A stretch of DNA of 64,000 nt from Demequina sp. NBRC 110053 (GTDB lineage Bacteria; Actinomycetota; Actinomycetes; Actinomycetales; Demequinaceae): the NCBI RefSeq assembly GCF_002090095.1, contig NZ_BBRJ01000003.1, positions 124,001 through 188,000 of the forward strand, in the 5' to 3' direction. The notes beneath the pieces are model-generated. The model was not told the DNA's origin, searched no databases, and saw only the letters and a program-made list of their open reading frames with translations. Positions 34,628 through 43,977 of this stretch are shown here, one piece after another (the stretch's first letter is position 1; each line of letters begins with the position of its first letter). The position numbers and the translations under genes are program-made.

Positions 34628-37282
34628 GTGTCCGGCCGTGCGCCAGTTCGATCCCTCTCCGACGTGCACGTCGAGCGGCACGGACAGGTCGCCGGCACCG
34701 TGCATCTGCTCCACGAGGATCGCCTCGACCGCATCGCGCTCCCCGTGCGCGACCTCGACCACGAGCTCGTCGTGCACCTGCAGCAGCTGGCGCGATGCGA
34801 GACCCTGCTCGGCCAGCGCGCGATCCACGCCCAGCATCGCCTTCTTGATCAAGTCGGCGGCGCTGCCCTGGATGGGCGCGTTGAGCGCGACCCTCTCCGC
34901 GATGTCCCGGCGCTGGCGGTTGGTGGACGTGAGATCCGGGATGTACCGGCGTCGCCCGAGGATGGTCTCGGTGTACCCCACGTCCCGCGCGCGCTCGACG
35001 ACGGTGCGCAGGTAGTCGCGCACGCCCCCGAAGCGCGCGAAGTAGTCGTCCATGAGCGCCTGCGCCTCGCCCACGGGCAGCGACAGCTGCCGCGCGAGCC
35101 CGAAGGACGACAGGCCGTACGCGAGCCCGTAGCTCATGGCCTTGACCTTGGAGCGCATCTCGGGGGAGACGTCCTCAGGTTCCACTCCGAAGACCCTCGC
35201 CCCCACGAACCTGTGCAGGTCCTCCCCCGCCTTGAATGCCTCGATCAGCCCGTCGTCCCCACTGAGGTGCGCCATGATGCGCATCTCGATCTGGCTGTAG
35301 TCCGCGGTCAGCAGCGTCTCGTAGCCGGCGCCCACGACGAACGCCTCGCGGATGCGGTGACCCTCCTCCGTGCGGATCGGGATGTTCTGCAGGTTCGGGT
35401 CCTTCGAGCTCAGGCGCCCGGTCGACGCGACCACCTGGGAGAAGGTGGTGTGGATGCGACCGTCGGCACGCACCTCCTTGGCGAGCGTCTCGATGATCTG
35501 CGCGAGCTTGCTGGCGTCCCTGTGAGCGAGGAGAGCCTCCAGGAAGGGGTGGGGGCTCTTGGCCTGGAGGTCGGCCAGGGACGATGCGTCCGTCGAGTAC
35601 CCGGTCTTGATCTTCTTGGTCTTGGGCATGCCCAGGCGCTCGAACAGCACCTCCTGCAGCTGCTTGGGCGATCCCAGGTTGACCTGCTCGCCGTCGATGG
35701 CGGCGTAGGCGGCCTCCGCGGCCGTGTCCGCGCGCGAACGGGCCGCCGCTGCTCGCTCGTCGAGGGCGTCGCGGTCGATCGCGATCCCCGCATGCTCCAT
35801 GGCGGACAGGACCGCCACGAGCGGGATCTCGACATCCCGGTACAGGTCGCCCATGCCGCGCCGCTCCACCTCGGCGTCGAGCTCGGCGGCGAGGCGGAGG
35901 ACGTGCGCGGCCGTCGAACCGGCGGACTGCGCGGCGCTCGCGTCGAGACCCAGGTCGAGCTCGTTCCCGCCGGCTCCCGCCGCGAGGCTCACGCCGAGGT
36001 ACCGCTGGAGCACGGAGTCGAGATCGAACCCGCGTTGATCCGCGTTCACGAGGAATGCGGCGATCTGGGTGTCGCCGACCACGCCGGCCAGTCCGATCCC
36101 GCGCGCCGCGAGCGCGTGCCACGCGTCCTTGGCCGCGTGCAGCGTCTTCGCGACCGCGGCATCCTCGAGCCACGCCTTGAGCGCGGCCTCCCGCGCGGGA
36201 TCCAGGGAGGCCAGGTCGATTCCCCACGCCCGCTCGCCCTGTGCCACCCCGAGCGCCCACGCGTCGGCGTCCGCTCCCGTCCTGCCCTCCACGTGCACGG
36301 TCACCGGACCTGCGAGGGCGACCACCGCATCGGCCGCTCCGTCGACGACGACGTCGATCTCGTCAGGCTCGTCCGGCGCTCCAGTGGTCGAGTCGCCCGT
36401 GGCGAGCGGCAGCAGCCGATCGCGGAGGGTGCGGAACTGCAGCGCGTCGCAGACCTGGCGGATAGCGGCGGCGTCCGCTCCCCCGTACCGCAGCGCGTCC
36501 AGGTCCAGCGGCACCTCGAGGTCCGTCAGCAGATGGTTGAGCTCGCGATTGAGGCGCACCTGGTCGAGGTGGCCGCGCAGGCTCTCCCCCGCCTTGCCTG
36601 GCACGTCGTCGGCGGCGTCGAGGACCCCCGTCAGTCCCCCGTAGACCCCGATCCACTTCGCGGCCGTCTTGGGCCCCACGCCCGGCACGCCAGGCAGATT
36701 GTCGCTGGTCTCGCCGACCAGTGCGGCCAGGTCGGGGTACTGGCCCGGCTCGACGCCATACTTCTCGTGCACCGCCTCGGGAGTGAAGCGCACGAGGTCG
36801 GACACGCCCTTGCGCGGGTAGAGCAGGGTCACCTCGCCGGTCACCAGCTGGATGGTGTCGCGGTCGCCCGACACGACGAGCACGTCCATCCCGGCCTCGC
36901 GCCCGAGCCGCGCATAGGTCGCGAGCAGATCGTCCGCCTCGAAGCGCTCCTTGTCGACCGCGGCGATGCCCATCGCGTCGAGCATCTCCCTGATGAGCGG
37001 CACCTGGGGCTCGAACTCGGGCGGCGTGACGTCGCGCGTGCCCTTGTAGGAGGGAAGACGCTCGGTGCGGAAGGTGCCGCCCGGCAGGTCGAACGCGACC
37101 GCGACATGCGTGGGCTGATGCTCGCGCATGAGGGTCGCGAGCATCGTGGTGAACCCGTAGACAGCGTTGGTGGGCACGCCTGTCGAGGTCGCGAAGTTCT
37201 CGACGGGAAGCCCGAAGAACGCGCGGAACGCCATCGACAATCCGTCGATCAGCAGCAGGGTTGGTCTTTCTTGCTCGCTCAC
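34625..37282 (-). CDS. polA: DNA polymerase I
   Basis: 885 aa, GTG start. N-terminal 5'-nuclease domain (residues 1-300) with LLIDGLSMAFRAFF and the H3TH block SDNLPGVPGVGPKTAAKW. The middle 3'-5' exonuclease fold lacks the acidic metal ligands: the expected DxE strand reads VTVHVEGRTGADADAW, so proofreading is probably absent, as known in actinobacterial PolA. Polymerase motifs are intact: motif A LTADYSQIEMR, motif B RSKVKAMSYGLAYG, motif C LLQVHDELVVEV. TAGGTT lies 6 bp before the GTG. Confidence 0.96.
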   Translation of the reverse strand: MSEQERPTLLLIDGLSMAFRAFFGLPVENFATSTGVPTNAVYGFTTMLATLMREHQPTHVAVAFDLPGGTFRTERLPSYKGTRDVTPPEFEPQVPLIREMLDAMGIAAVDKERFEADDLLATYARLGREAGMDVLVVSGDRDTIQLVTGEVTLLYPRKGVSDLVRFTPEAVHEKYGVEPGQYPDLAALVGETSDNLPGVPGVGPKTAAKWIGVYGGLTGVLDAADDVPGKAGESLRGHLDQVRLNRELNHLLTDLEVPLDLDALRYGGADAAAIRQVCDALQFRTLRDRLLPLATGDSTTGAPDEPDEIDVVVDGAADAVVALAGPVTVHVEGRTGADADAWALGVAQGERAWGIDLASLDPAREAALKAWLEDAAVAKTLHAAKDAWHALAARGIGLAGVVGDTQIAAFLVNADQRGFDLDSVLQRYLGVSLAAGAGGNELDLGLDASAAQSAGSTAAHVLRLAAELDAEVERRGMGDLYRDVEIPLVAVLSAMEHAGIAIDRDALDERAAAARSRADTAAEAAYAAIDGEQVNLGSPKQLQEVLFERLGMPKTKKIKTGYSTDASSLADLQAKSPHPFLEALLAHRDASKLAQIIETLAKEVRADGRIHTTFSQVVASTGRLSSKDPNLQNIPIRTEEGHRIREAFVVGAGYETLLTADYSQIEMRIMAHLSGDDGLIEAFKAGEDLHRFVGARVFGVEPEDVSPEMRSKVKAMSYGLAYGLSSFGLARQLSLPVGEAQALMDDYFARFGGVRDYLRTVVERARDVGYTETILGRRRYIPDLTSTNRQRRDIAERVALNAPIQGSAADLIKKAMLGVDRALAEQGLASRQLLQVHDELVVEVAHGERDAVEAILVEQMHGAGDLSVPLDVHVGEGSNWRTAGH

Positions 37283-37288
37283 TGTGCC

Positions 37289-37294
37289 AACCTA
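37289..37294 (-). promoter_or_regulatory. -10 box of a predicted leaderless polA promoter
   Basis: Minus-strand TAGGTT, then GGCACA, then GTG. The whole divergent spacer to the thioesterase gene is only 18 bp, so promoter elements of both genes must overlap each other or the coding sequence. Confidence 0.5.
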
Positions 37295-37300
37295 TCCTCT

Positions 37301-37708
37301 ATGGCCGACATCAACGATGTGTCGCTCGCCTCGACGCTGGCGGGCACCCTCATGGAGCGCATGGGCATCACGGTCGACTCCGTCGGGGCCGAGCGAGCGA
37401 CGGGCTCGATGCCCGTCGCGGGCAACACGCAGCCATATGGACTGCTCCACGGCGGCGCATCGGCCGTCCTGGCGGAGACGCTCGGCTCGTTCGCGGCCAT
37501 GGCTCACGCGCGGCCCGATGGGCAGGCCGTCGGCGTGGACCTGTCCATCACCCACCATCGAGCCGTGAGCGAGGGCACGGTCTGGGGCGAGGCGACCGCG
37601 CTTCACCTCGGTCGCAGGGTCGCGACCTACGCCATCACCATCACGGACGAATCGGGCAAGGCGGTCGCAACGGCGCGACTGACGTGCCTGCTCAAAACAA
37701 GCCGGTAA
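37301..37708 (+). CDS. PaaI-family hotdog thioesterase
   Basis: 135 aa. The HGGASAVLAETLGSFAA motif (about residues 50-66) is the hotdog catalytic region (HGG..E), and GVDLSITHHRAVSEG is the following strand typical of PaaI/MenI acyl-CoA thioesterases. Substrate is unknown: phenylacetyl-CoA, 1,4-dihydroxy-2-naphthoyl-CoA or other acyl-CoA. ATG at 37301 has no Shine-Dalgarno. TATCCT stands only 2 bp upstream, too close for a normal leaderless start. Divergent from polA, as in many actinobacteria. Confidence 0.87.
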   Translation: MADINDVSLASTLAGTLMERMGITVDSVGAERATGSMPVAGNTQPYGLLHGGASAVLAETLGSFAAMAHARPDGQAVGVDLSITHHRAVSEGTVWGEATALHLGRRVATYAITITDESGKAVATARLTCLLKTSR

Positions 37709-37719
37709 CACAGCGGCGC

Positions 37720-37725
37720 TATCGT
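37720..37725 (+). promoter_or_regulatory. possible -10 box for livHMGF
   Basis: TATCGT lies 24 bp before the livH GTG, with Shine-Dalgarno GGAGGGG at 37737-37743. A matching -35 is not clear. Readthrough from the thioesterase gene is an alternative. Confidence 0.3.
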
Positions 37726-37749
37726 GTGGCCTACACGGAGGGGAAACAC

Positions 37750-38814
37750 GTGAGAATAGAGCTAGACAAGCGATTCCTCAGGGCGGCCGCCCTGCTGCTC
37801 ATCGCTGCGGCCGCCTTCATCGGGGCCACCTTCATCTTCGGGTCGGGGTCCGCTGCGGCCGGGACCGTCGAGCCCGTGCCGCCTGGCACGTCGACGTCCA
37901 CCCTGCTCGTCCAGAACGTCATCAACGGCCTCGCGTTCGGCGTGCTTCTCGCCCTCGCATCCGTGGGGCTGTCGCTGATCTACGGCACCACAGGGCTGAG
38001 CAACTTCGCCCACGGCGAGCAGGTCACGTTCGGCGCGCTGCTGGCGTTCTTCCTGACCACGGACCAGCCGGTGTCCATACCGCTGGTGCCCGGGACGTTC
38101 ACCATCGGCCTGCCGCTGTGGCTCGGCGCGATCCTCGCCGTCATCATCGCGGGTGGCACCGGGTGGCTGCAGGACCGGTTCCTCTGGAACCCTCTCCGAC
38201 GGCGGCGCGTCGCGGTGCTCCAGCAGATGATCGTGAGCATCGGCCTGTCGCTCGCGCTGCTCAACTTGCTCCAGTGGTGGATGGGCGCTCGGCGCGTGCG
38301 CCTGACGGCGTCGTCGGGTGACCGCATCACGTTCGGCAACTTCTACATCGGCACGCAGACGCTGATGTCGGTCGTCATCGCCGCGATCGCCCTGCTCGCG
38401 GTCGCGCTGTTCCTGCTGAAGACCCGCCGTGGCCGCGCGACCCGCGCGATCTCCGACAATCCCGCCCTGGCAGCCGCGTCGGGGATCAGGGTCGATGGCA
38501 TCATCCGCCTGGTGTGGGTGATGGCCGCCGCTCTCGCGGGGCTCGGAGGCATCCTGCTCGCGCTCTTCGACCAGGGCGTCGGCTTCGACTCTGGCGCACG
38601 CATCCTGCTGCTGATGTTCGCGGCGGTCACGCTCGGCGGGCTCGGCCAGGCCTTCGGCGCGCTCGTGGGTGCGCTCGTGGTCGGCGTCGTCGCGGAGGTC
38701 TCGACGGTCATCATCGCGCCCGACATGCGGTACGCGTCAGCACTGGGCATCCTCATCCTCGTGCTGCTGGTCAGACCACAAGGCATCCTTGGCAGGAAGG
38801 AACGGGTGGGCTGA
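37750..38814 (+). CDS. livH: branched-chain amino acid ABC transporter permease (LivH type)
   Basis: 354 aa, GTG start preceded by GGAGGGG. First permease of a HAAT-family importer. It opens with a hydrophobic segment (about residues 9-33) followed by a Thr/Pro linker. The core contains LLALASVGLSLIYGTTGLSNFAHGE split across residues 73-97, typical of LivH. About nine membrane segments; ends with VRPQGILGRKERVG, the usual LivH/LivM C-terminus. Upstream in-frame codons are in the thioesterase gene and are rejected. livM follows after one base. Confidence 0.92.
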   Translation: MRIELDKRFLRAAALLLIAAAAFIGATFIFGSGSAAAGTVEPVPPGTSTSTLLVQNVINGLAFGVLLALASVGLSLIYGTTGLSNFAHGEQVTFGALLAFFLTTDQPVSIPLVPGTFTIGLPLWLGAILAVIIAGGTGWLQDRFLWNPLRRRRVAVLQQMIVSIGLSLALLNLLQWWMGARRVRLTASSGDRITFGNFYIGTQTLMSVVIAAIALLAVALFLLKTRRGRATRAISDNPALAAASGIRVDGIIRLVWVMAAALAGLGGILLALFDQGVGFDSGARILLLMFAAVTLGGLGQAFGALVGALVVGVVAEVSTVIIAPDMRYASALGILILVLLVRPQGILGRKERVG

Positions 38815-38815
38815 C

Positions 38816-39782
<967 letters not shown>

Positions 39783-39790
<8 letters not shown>

Positions 39791-40625
39791 CACGACAGTC
39801 TTCGCCGATGTCGCTCACGAGCCCGGTGTGGCGAAGCCGGACCCGATCCTCGTGGCCGACGGCGTGGTGCGGAGGTTCGGCGGACTCACCGCCGTCGACG
39901 TGAGCCACTTCGAGGTCCAGCGTCACACCATCACCGCGCTCATCGGACCGAACGGCGCTGGCAAGTCCACGTTCTTCAACCTCCTGACCGGCTTCGATCA
40001 GGCCCAGGAGGGCGCCGGCACCTTCGACGGCACCGCGCTGCGACGCATGCCGCCGCACAAGGTGGCGCGTGCCGGCATGGTGCGCACGTTCCAGCTCACC
40101 AAGGCCCTCGAGGGCATGAGCGTCATGGAGAACATGCGGCTCGGCGCCCAGCACCAGCCAGGCGAGAGCCTGCTCACCGCCTTCGCTCCCCCGATGTGGA
40201 AGAAGCGCGAGGCGGAGGTGACCGAGCGAGCCGAGGACCTGCTGCAGCGGTTCAAGCTGTACGAGAAGCGCGACGAGTCGGCTGGCGTGCTCTCGGGTGG
40301 CCAGCGCAAGCTCCTGGAGATGGCCCGTGCCCTGATGGCCAGCCCCACGATGGTGATGCTCGACGAGCCCATGGCGGGCGTGAACCCCGCTCTGACGGAG
40401 TCGCTCCTCGAGCACATCGTCGAGCTCAAGGACGAAGGCATGACGGTGCTCTTCGTCGAACACGACATGCACATGGTGCGCCGCATCTCGGACTGGGTGG
40501 CCGTCATGGCTCAAGGGTCGATCATCGCCGAGGGACCCGCCTCGACGGTGATGCAGAACCCCGCGGTCCAGGACGCCTACCTGGGCGAGCACCACGACAC
40601 CGACCTCTCGGAGGATCAGTCATGA
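39783..40625 (+). CDS. livG: branched-chain amino acid ABC transporter ATPase (LivG type)
   Basis: 280 aa. Walker A GPNGAGKSTFFNLLTG (about residues 58-73), Q-loop region VRTFQLTKALEGMSV, signature LSGGQRKLLEMARAL (about residues 176-190), Walker B MVMLDEPMAGVNP, H-loop FVEHDM. The Q-loop motif RTFQ and MAGVNP are LivG rather than LivF traits. About 20 extra N-terminal residues arise from the overlap with livM; an internal start is possible. Confidence 0.93.
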
Positions 40626-41353
40626 CGGACAACGGCGACCCGCTGATCGTCGCGGACGATGTGTACGCGGGCTACATCCCCGGCGTCACCATCCTCAACG
40701 GCTGCTCGCTCGAGGTCCACCAGGGCGAGCTCGTGGGCATCATCGGGCCCAATGGCGCCGGCAAGTCGACGCTGCTGAAAGCACTGTTCGGGCTGGTGCC
40801 CGTGTCCGAGGGCACCTTCACCCTCGCCGGCGAGGACATCACGAACATGCGAGCCGACCAGCTCGTGAAGCAGGGCATCGGCTTCGTCCCGCAGACCAAC
40901 AACGTGTTTCCCACCCTGTCGATCGAGGAGAACCTCGAGATGGGCGCGTACCAGCGTCCCAAGGCCTTCAGGGAGCGCATGGAGGTCGTGGGCGACCTGT
41001 TCCCGGTGCTCATCGAGCGCAAGAGCCAGCGTGCAGGATCGCTGTCCGGCGGCGAGCGGCAGATGCTCGCGATGGCGCGTGCGCTGATGATGGACCCCAA
41101 GGTGCTGCTGCTCGACGAGCCGAGCGCCGGCCTGTCGCCCGCACGTCAGGACGAGACCTTCGTGCGCACCCGCGAGATCAACAGGACGGGCGTCACCGTC
41201 ATCATGGTCGAGCAGAACGCGCGACGCTGCCTGCAGATCTGCGACCGCGGCTATGTGCTGGACCAGGGCACGGCCGCCTACTCCGCCGAGGGCCGCGCGC
41301 TGCTCAAGGATCCCAAGGTCATCGAACTCTACCTGGGAACGCTGGGCGCCTAG
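40622..41353 (+). CDS. livF: branched-chain amino acid ABC transporter ATPase (LivF type)
   Basis: 243 aa. Walker A GPNGAGKSTLLKALFG (about residues 42-57), GFVPQTNNVFPTLSIEENLE (LivF-type Q-loop), signature LSGGERQMLAMARAL, Walker B VLLLDEPSAGLSP, H-loop MVEQNA. ATG overlaps the livG stop (ATGA). It completes the importer; the binding protein gene lies beyond on the opposite strand and points towards it. Confidence 0.93.
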   Translation: MTDNGDPLIVADDVYAGYIPGVTILNGCSLEVHQGELVGIIGPNGAGKSTLLKALFGLVPVSEGTFTLAGEDITNMRADQLVKQGIGFVPQTNNVFPTLSIEENLEMGAYQRPKAFRERMEVVGDLFPVLIERKSQRAGSLSGGERQMLAMARALMMDPKVLLLDEPSAGLSPARQDETFVRTREINRTGVTVIMVEQNARRCLQICDRGYVLDQGTAAYSAEGRALLKDPKVIELYLGTLGA

Positions 41354-41372
41354 CGGTCGACGCACCTCCCAC

Positions 41373-41404
41373 GCCCCCGGCCGTCACGTGCGGCGTCCGG
41401 GGGC
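41373..41404 (+). terminator. hairpin after livF
   Basis: GCCCCCGG (41373-41380) pairs with CCGGGGGC (41397-41404), with a small inner CCG/CGG pairing. It lies 19 bp past the livF stop, without a T-run. Confidence 0.55.
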
Positions 41405-41543
41405 AATCGCGCGTCCCCGCCCGTGCGCGCTGTCCGAGCGGTGTCGCTGAGAGTTCTGGATCGCAGCTCAAGGTCAGCGGCCGATGCGGGTGCAGGAGGG
41501 CGGTTTCGCAGTCGCGCGCAGGGCGTGAGCAGCGCGCGCACGC

Positions 41544-41583
41544 GACAGCGGGCCCCCGGTCGATGAACCGGGGGCCCGCTGTC
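41544..41583 (-). terminator. terminator hairpin after livJ (probably bidirectional)
   Basis: A 17-bp perfect stem (41544-41560 with 41567-41583) around a 6-base loop CGATGA, 33 bp past the livJ stop. With its symmetry it can also stop transcripts arriving from livF. Confidence 0.75.
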
Positions 41584-41616
41584 TGACGAGTCTGACCGTC
41601 GGTGACGGCTCAGGCT

Positions 41617-42900
41617 CTACTCCGAGTCCGCCTCCCAGGCGACCTCGTCGATGCGTGACGGCACGTTGTTCTCGTCGTACTGCCACACGCCGATGAGCGC
41701 CGAGGTCGGGTCGTTGTTCTCGTCGAACGGACCCGAGGCCGACAGCGCCTGGTAGGCGATGGTCTCGCCGGACTCGATGAGGTCGGCGCACTCGGACCAA
41801 CCGGTGCACTCCGTGCCACCGTCAGCACCCGACACCGAGGCCATGTTGTCCTTGATGACGTCCGGGTCGGACGAGCCACCCTGCAGCGCCGCGAGGGCGA
41901 CCAGCATGACCGCGTCGTAGGACTCGTTCGCGTACGACACGTCCGTCAGCGTCTCGCCGGCGGCCTCGTCGAGGCGAGCCTTGAACTCGTCGGTGGGAGC
42001 GGAGCCGGGGATCGTGCCCTTGCCGCCCTCGAGGGTGCCGGGCTCGAACGACTCCGACCAGTCCGACGTGTTGCCGTCGGACATGTAGACCTTGGACATG
42101 TCGTAGCCGGCGCTGTCGATCTGAGGGATGATCTGGGCGGTCACGTCGAACGCGATCATCAGGATCGCGTCGGGGTTGGTCGCCAGAGCGCCCTCGACGT
42201 TCGCGGCGAAGTTGCCGCCAGCAGGGTCGATCTCCTCGCCGGACGTGCCGTAGGTGATCGTTCCGCCGGCGCCCTCGACACGCTCCTGGACCACGTCCCT
42301 GAACGACACGCCGTAGTCGTCGCCCTGGACGAGGATCGCGATGTTCTGCGCGCCATCCTGCATCATCAGGTCGGCGACGGCGGCGCCCTGGGCGGTGTCC
42401 GGCGGAGCGGTCCTGAAGTAGTAGTCGGAGTAGCCGCTGAGCGACGTCGACGTGTTGGCGGGCGAGACCATCACGATCCCGGCCGCGTCGACGTCGTCGA
42501 TGACGAGCAGCGTCGATGCCGACGACGCGGCACCGATGATCGCGGAGACCTCCGCGTTCACGAGCTCCGTGATCGACTGGTCACCGATCGAGGGGTTGTT
42601 CGCGTCGTGCGAGTCCGTGTGGAGGATCTCGACGTCGGAGCCGAAGACGCCGCCGGCCTCGTTGATCTCGTCGATAGCCACGTCCACACCGGCGATCTCA
42701 GGCGGGCCCAGGAACGCGAGGGTTCCGGTGATCGGCAGGAAGCTGCCGATCTTCAACGGGTCGCCCGTCGCGCCTGTCTCGTTCCCCGTCCCGTCGGTCG
42801 GATCGCCTTCGCTGCCGTCGTCAGACGAGCAGGCAGCGAGGGCGAGCGAGGCGGCGGCCGCGAAAGCCGCGCCGCGCGCGATGGTGTTCCATCGTGCCAT
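41617..42900 (-). CDS. livJ: branched-chain amino acid ABC transporter substrate-binding lipoprotein
   Basis: 427 aa. Signal peptide with lipobox LALAAC (Cys at about residue 24), then an acidic Gly/Thr/Asp linker, so it is a lipid-anchored extracellular binding protein. The mature part has DPLKIGSFLPITGTLAFLGP and the AIDEINEAGGVFG block of the Leu/Ile/Val-binding (type I periplasmic) fold. Its true ligand may be any branched-chain amino acid, amide or urea. ATG with GGAGGGA upstream. It is transcribed separately from livHMGF and carries a structured leader. Confidence 0.92.
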   Translation of the reverse strand: MARWNTIARGAAFAAAASLALAACSSDDGSEGDPTDGTGNETGATGDPLKIGSFLPITGTLAFLGPPEIAGVDVAIDEINEAGGVFGSDVEILHTDSHDANNPSIGDQSITELVNAEVSAIIGAASSASTLLVIDDVDAAGIVMVSPANTSTSLSGYSDYYFRTAPPDTAQGAAVADLMMQDGAQNIAILVQGDDYGVSFRDVVQERVEGAGGTITYGTSGEEIDPAGGNFAANVEGALATNPDAILMIAFDVTAQIIPQIDSAGYDMSKVYMSDGNTSDWSESFEPGTLEGGKGTIPGSAPTDEFKARLDEAAGETLTDVSYANESYDAVMLVALAALQGGSSDPDVIKDNMASVSGADGGTECTGWSECADLIESGETIAYQALSASGPFDENNDPTSALIGVWQYDENNVPSRIDEVAWEADSE

Positions 42901-42941
42901 GGTTGTTCCCTCCACACCGGCGGGTTCTCCGCCAGTCAAGA

Positions 42942-42967
42942 GGCCCCGGGGACGGTCCCCGGTGGCC
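42942..42967 (-). promoter_or_regulatory. leader hairpin upstream of livJ
   Basis: A 7-bp stem (CCGGGGA with TCCCCGG) extended by 4 bp across a bulged base. A second small hairpin (GGCGG/CCGCC arms, 42919-42933) lies between it and the Shine-Dalgarno. It could be a terminator of pdtaR readthrough or an attenuator; neither is shown. Confidence 0.45.
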
Positions 42968-43101
42968 TTAGGGATCACCGTAGCGAAAGCACATTTCTTC
43001 TGTGCGTCTCAAGCATCACGATTTTGTGACCTGGCGCCGCCGTTTCGGCCAGTTTGAGCATTCCGCACCCCCGTGCAACGCGCGAAACGTGCGCGGCAGG
43101 G

Positions 43102-43731
43102 CTACTTCTTCGCGCTGCCCATCTGGTCGATGACGGCCTCGGCGACCTCGCGCATGGTGAGGCGGCGGTCCATCGACGTCTTCTGGATCCAGCGGAAGGC
43201 CTCGGGCTCGTTGAGCCGCATGTTCTCCATCAGCAGGCCCTTGGCGCGCTCCACCTTCTTGCGGGTCTCCATGCGCTCGGTGATGTCGGCGATCTCCGAC
43301 TCGAGCGCGCGGATCTCCGCGAACCGCGACGCGGCGATCTCCACGGCCGGTAGCAGATCGGCCGGCGTGAAGGGCTTGACGACGTAGGCCATCGCGCCGG
43401 CGTCGCGGGCGCGCTCGACGAGCTCGGTCTGGCTGAAGGCGGTGAGCAGGACCACCGGCGCCACACGCTCCGCCGCGATCTTCTCGGCAGCGGTGATGCC
43501 GTCCATGACGGGCATCTTGATATCCATGACGACGACGTCGGGCTCGTGCTCGATGGCGAGCGCCACGCCCTCCTCGCCATTGGCCCCCTCGCCCACGACG
43601 TCGTAGCCGGCCTCGGTGAGGGTCTCGACGATGTCCATGCGGATGAGGGCCTCGTCCTCCGCCACCACCGCGCGGCGCTTCTTGGCTACGGCGGGCTCGG
43701 CGACGGGAGGGGTGTCGTTCGTGTCAGTCAC
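43102..43731 (-). CDS. pdtaR: ANTAR-domain response regulator (PdtaR family)
   Basis: 209 aa, GTG start. Receiver domain (about residues 20-135) with AEDEALIRMD acidic pocket, phospho-acceptor Asp in VVMDIKMPVMDG and Lys in YVVKPFTPADL. C-terminal ANTAR RNA-binding domain (about residues 145-205) with RKKVERAKGLLMENMRLNEP and WIQKTSMDRRLTM. It matches the mycobacterial PdtaR architecture, a phosphorylated antiterminator in two-component systems; the partner kinase is not in this window. TAGGCT lies 6 bp before the start. Confidence 0.94.
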   Translation of the reverse strand: MTDTNDTPPVAEPAVAKKRRAVVAEDEALIRMDIVETLTEAGYDVVGEGANGEEGVALAIEHEPDVVVMDIKMPVMDGITAAEKIAAERVAPVVLLTAFSQTELVERARDAGAMAYVVKPFTPADLLPAVEIAASRFAEIRALESEIADITERMETRKKVERAKGLLMENMRLNEPEAFRWIQKTSMDRRLTMREVAEAVIDQMGSAKK

Positions 43732-43737
43732 ACCCCC

Positions 43738-43743
43738 AGCCTA
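43738..43743 (-). promoter_or_regulatory. -10 box of a predicted leaderless pdtaR promoter
   Basis: Minus-strand TAGGCT, then GGGGGT, then GTG. Confidence 0.55.
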
Positions 43744-43780
43744 CTGAACATCAGGCGACTTGACCCAACCGGCGCATCGG

Positions 43781-43801
43781 CGCCGCGGTGTCACCGCGGC
43801 G
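43781..43801. promoter_or_regulatory. operator-like palindrome between pdtaR and the tRNA
   Basis: Arms of 10 bp (CGCCGCGGTG with CACCGCGGCG) around one central T. It lies just upstream of a possible tRNA -10 box TAGCCT (43815-43820), over the expected -35 position. No regulator can be named. Confidence 0.45.
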
Positions 43802-43829
43802 AGCGCGCAGCCGCTAGCCTTGGTTCGCC

Positions 43830-43903
43830 GCCCCGATAGCCCAACTGGCAGAGGCAAACGGCTCAAACCCGTTCCAGTGTGGGTTCGAATCCCACTCGGG
43901 GCA
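43830..43903 (+). tRNA. tRNA with anticodon CAA (Leu), short variable arm
   Basis: Folds as a 74-nt cloverleaf: acceptor GCCCCGA/TCGGGGC with discriminator A, three-pair D-stem GCC/GGC, anticodon stem AACGG/CCGTT with loop CTCAAAC, T-stem GTGGG/CCCAC with TTCGAAT loop. The anticodon is CAA, reading UUG. The variable region is only about 5 nt, whereas bacterial leucine tRNAs are normally class II with a long arm. CCA is not encoded. The T-arm and acceptor are perfect, so it looks functional. Confidence 0.85.
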
Positions 43904-43905
43904 CG

Positions 43906-43929
43906 GAGCGCATCAGCGCCGATGCGCTC
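43906..43929 (+). terminator. hairpin directly after the tRNA
   Basis: GAGCGCATC (43906-43914) pairs with GATGCGCTC (43921-43929) around the 6-base loop AGCGCC. It starts 2 bp past the tRNA and lies 49 bp before mgsA. Confidence 0.55.
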
Positions 43930-43977
43930 ATCACCGTGGTCACGACCGTCACCACGGCGCGAGAACGGAGGGCACCC

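Larger units (their letters stand above)
41354..41616. other. convergent livF / livJ spacer
   Basis: This 263-bp gap holds one hairpin next to livF and a stronger one next to livJ. Between them is unremarkable sequence with one GCCGATGC word at 41480. No gene is seen. Confidence 0.8.

Noticed and set aside
34625..37282. PolA as a proofreading polymerase
   Set aside because: The exonuclease fold lacks the acidic metal-binding residues, as is known for actinobacterial PolA, so this is expected rather than novel.
37293..37298. TATCCT as a leaderless -10 box for the thioesterase
   Set aside because: Only two bases separate it from the ATG, unlike the six- or seven-base spacing at the other sites.
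34007..37708. Long plus-strand open frame opposite pfkA and polA, running into the thioesterase gene
   Set aside because: Only its last 135 codons match a family (hotdog thioesterase, kept as 37301-37708); the rest is antisense to two certain genes.
42901..43101. Amino-acid riboswitch upstream of livJ
   Set aside because: Only two simple hairpins are visible; no conserved core of a known riboswitch class could be recognised.
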